Below, piece by piece: positions 36,227 through 37,800 of a DNA stretch of 37,800 nt. The translations under genes and the position numbers were made by a program. Position 1 is the first letter of the stretch; each line of letters opens with the position of its first letter. The stretch comes from Halocafeteria seosinensis (taxonomy: Eukaryota; Sar; Bigyra; Bicosoecida), in contig LVLI01000052.1 in the NCBI GenBank assembly GCA_001687465.1, forward strand, positions 1 to 37,800. The letters are read 5' to 3'. The notes below the pieces were generated by a model. It was given only the letters and a program-made list of their open reading frames with translations. It did no database searches and was not told the DNA's origin.

Positions 36227-37108
36227 TTGAGTGTGGTTGTGTTTTGAGTCGAAAGCTTTATTCGTTCTGGTTATGAGCACCATTGCTATTCATTATATTC
36301 TTAGTATTCCGACGAAGCTGACAAACTAGGTACATGCAGGGAAATGAAAGTGCAACTAACTAAAAATGTAGTACTGTACGACTGCGGAGCTGAAACACCA
36401 TATTACGTATTTCGAACTTGTGAAGCGTGACGAAGAAATATTAAATAAATTCTGAGTTCTAGAATTGCTGACATCTTCCGTTTAGCTGATGGTCAACTTC
36501 TCGTGCACACACAAGCGAATAAAATTACTGGCAACGTCCAACTATATTTTTGGAATACCGGTATAACCATGTATCCAACCTCAACTATTCAGGTTGTATT
36601 CGAGTCATGTCCCTAGAGGCATACTTTTTGACTTCGTTTCTATTGACTTCGTTATTGCAAGGTTAAGGCAAATCGCTTTTGCATACCTCGGTATCTGTGA
36701 ATGAAGCCTTTTATGACCTTGCGCTACCTTTTGTGGCCAAGTTGGCATCCTGTCAGGCAGAGCGCTCTCCAACAACGTTCATTCTAGTTCGTTCACATTG
36801 GAGACATTGTACCTGATGAAGGCGGTCCGGCTAACGAGTTTCTCTCGACTAGCCACAAATATCCCCCAATTGAAAAATCGCGGGTGATACACAAGGTGAT
36901 TGCTACGCGAACGTTCGTATGTTAATAAGCGCAGCCAAGTCTCTAGAAGTGAGGCTGTACCATTTCTACTCATTTGCACTTCCACATCACTACGCTTCAA
37001 AGTGACATAATGCTGAATTATCTTGCTAGTGTATTTCAGCGCCAAATCTCCTGCAATTAAAGGAAAAGAAATATTTGCCTTTGAAGTTTCGAAATTTGGC
37101 AGGTTGAC
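36227..37108. other. Gene-free stretch downstream of the giant gene
   Basis: No gene seen. It contains the 3' flank of the giant gene, an A/T-rich patch near 36430-36450 and a small hairpin, CAACCT...AGGTTG, at 36576-36596. Open frames are short and unconvincing. It leads into a mosaic of gene and transposon fragments. Confidence 0.5.
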
Positions 37109-37158
37109 GAACTACTATGTACCTTCTGTCCTGAAACGGCCATGCGGTGTCCTGCAGC
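37109..37158 (+). pseudogene. 50-bp copy of the giant gene's last membrane-span region
   Basis: These 50 bases match 35771-35820 of the giant gene with six mismatches and no gap (88% identity). The copy still reads ELLxTFxPExAMRCxAA, the same residues as the last transmembrane segment's end. Similarity stops abruptly on both sides. It is best read as a fragment of a paralogue or of a duplicated, decayed gene. Confidence 0.75.
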
Positions 37159-37295
37159 TATGCTATTGCTCCAGGCTTATTTGCGCCATACAGCAGATTA
37201 ACAGCTATGTCCTGACGCATATGGTGTATAACAGAGTGAATAATGGACAACATCGGCGCAATGCCCGTGCCACCGGCAAGCAGGTTAATGTTCTG
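37158..37295 (-). pseudogene. Fragment of a cytochrome-b5-reductase-type NAD-binding domain
   Basis: On the minus strand the sequence reads NINLLAGGTGIAPMLSIIHS, then IAVNLLYGANKP, and stops at a TAG. The GGTGIAPM motif and the following helix and strand are the NAD(P)-binding start of the FNR superfamily as in cytochrome b5 reductase and nitrate reductase. Only about 45 residues remain. An acceptor-like CAG precedes it, so it may be a single captured exon. It is flanked by unrelated fragments and is unlikely to be functional. Confidence 0.55.
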
Positions 37296-37800
37296 CCCAT
37301 GTACACAGGAGCTGGTCACACCCACTCTAGAACATGCGCTGGCTTGCTTCATGGGTCCAATGGCCTTCCTGCGCACCGATAGACATCACGCAATTCGGGA
37401 TAAGCTCTTCGAATGGATGAGAGGACATGGCCTGCAGGTGGAACGGGAAGTGCCCCTGAGAAGAGTACTCAATGAGGTCAACAATGCACCTGAACCTAGG
37501 CCTAAGGTGATGGACCTAGTCTTCATACTGAATAATGAGCTTACATGGTCTGATGTCACAGTGGTAAATGGAAACACCGAAGCCAAACGAGCCAGCGGGG
37601 AACAGCACCCGGCAGATGCAGCTGCAGCCGTCAAACAATCAAAATGTGCGGTCAATGTTGCTAACCAGAAAGCTGTTTTCCTCCCGGCTGCCATTGAAGC
37701 GTACGGTGGCTTCTCCAAGACATTGTTGGACCTGGTGGGTCGCCTGACTGATGCCGTGGTGCCGCTAGGCGCCTCTCGATATGTGAAAGCTTGCGAAAAA
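37291..37800 (+). mobile_element. 3' part of a non-LTR retrotransposon (CCHC plus restriction-like endonuclease)
   Basis: An open frame runs from about 37291 off the right edge with no stop. It begins with a CxxC...HxxxxC finger (FCPCTQELVT...LEHALAC) followed by RTDRHHAIRDKLFEW, VEREVPL, PRPKVMDLVF, SDVTVVN and IEAYGGFSKTLLDLV. That order (zinc knuckle, RHxxIRD, PxxMD...DVTV, GGFS) is the region after the reverse transcriptase in non-LTR elements with a restriction-like endonuclease (R2/CRE/NeSL-like). The reverse transcriptase itself is absent on the left, where the element is cut off at the reductase scrap. The frame is intact as far as seen, so the truncation may be fairly recent. Confidence 0.65.

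Overview
This is eukaryotic nuclear DNA. Five to seven protein genes carry short GT-AG introns (mostly 57-83 nt, with one of 589 nt). The products belong to a mitochondrion-bearing cell with a developed endomembrane system: a rabconnectin-3/RAV1-type V-ATPase assembly factor, a Numb-associated-type kinase with clathrin-adaptor motifs, a tail-anchored glycerol kinase and CFAP20. A giant GCC2/GCC3-cadherin-TIG multi-pass surface protein and a secreted protein with a C..CPDG..C repeat fit an alga or other protist best. A red alga is possible, but the sequence alone does not settle the lineage.

Layout. 1-1046: no gene, one inverted repeat. 1047-2805 (+): RCC1-repeat protein, seven exons. 3200-4823 (+): CFAP20 with a long acidic C-terminal extension, whose first exon is 589 nt upstream of the second. 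5045-5542 (-): small secreted cysteine-repeat protein, sharing a 443-bp divergent promoter region with glycerol kinase (5986-7985, +, five exons). 8288-9379 (-): ankyrin-like gene that looks broken. 9436-9917 (+): possible small single-pass membrane protein. It overlaps the start of the 3334-residue RAV1/DMXL gene (9835-19977, +, three exons). 20502-22250 (+): AAK1/GAK-like kinase, intronless. 23985-36226 (+): the giant surface protein, two exons and about 4050 codons, with one in-frame TAA at codon 1540. 37109-37800: a junkyard made of a 50-bp copy of the giant gene's 3' end, an antisense scrap of a cytochrome-b5-reductase-type NAD-binding domain, and the C-terminal endonuclease part of a non-LTR retrotransposon that runs off the window.

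Functional links. The RAV1-like factor (V-ATPase assembly, endosome acidification) and the NAK-type kinase (clathrin/AP-2 cycle) both belong to endomembrane traffic and are neighbours on one strand, but eukaryotic neighbours need not be co-regulated. The giant protein has the build of an adhesion or sensing receptor: cysteine-rich N-terminus, about nine cadherin-like and about thirteen TIG-like modules, then eight or nine membrane spans and a basic, coiled-coil cytosolic tail.

Exon joins were inferred by eye from GT-AG borders, reading phase and family similarity. No transcripts or database searches were available.
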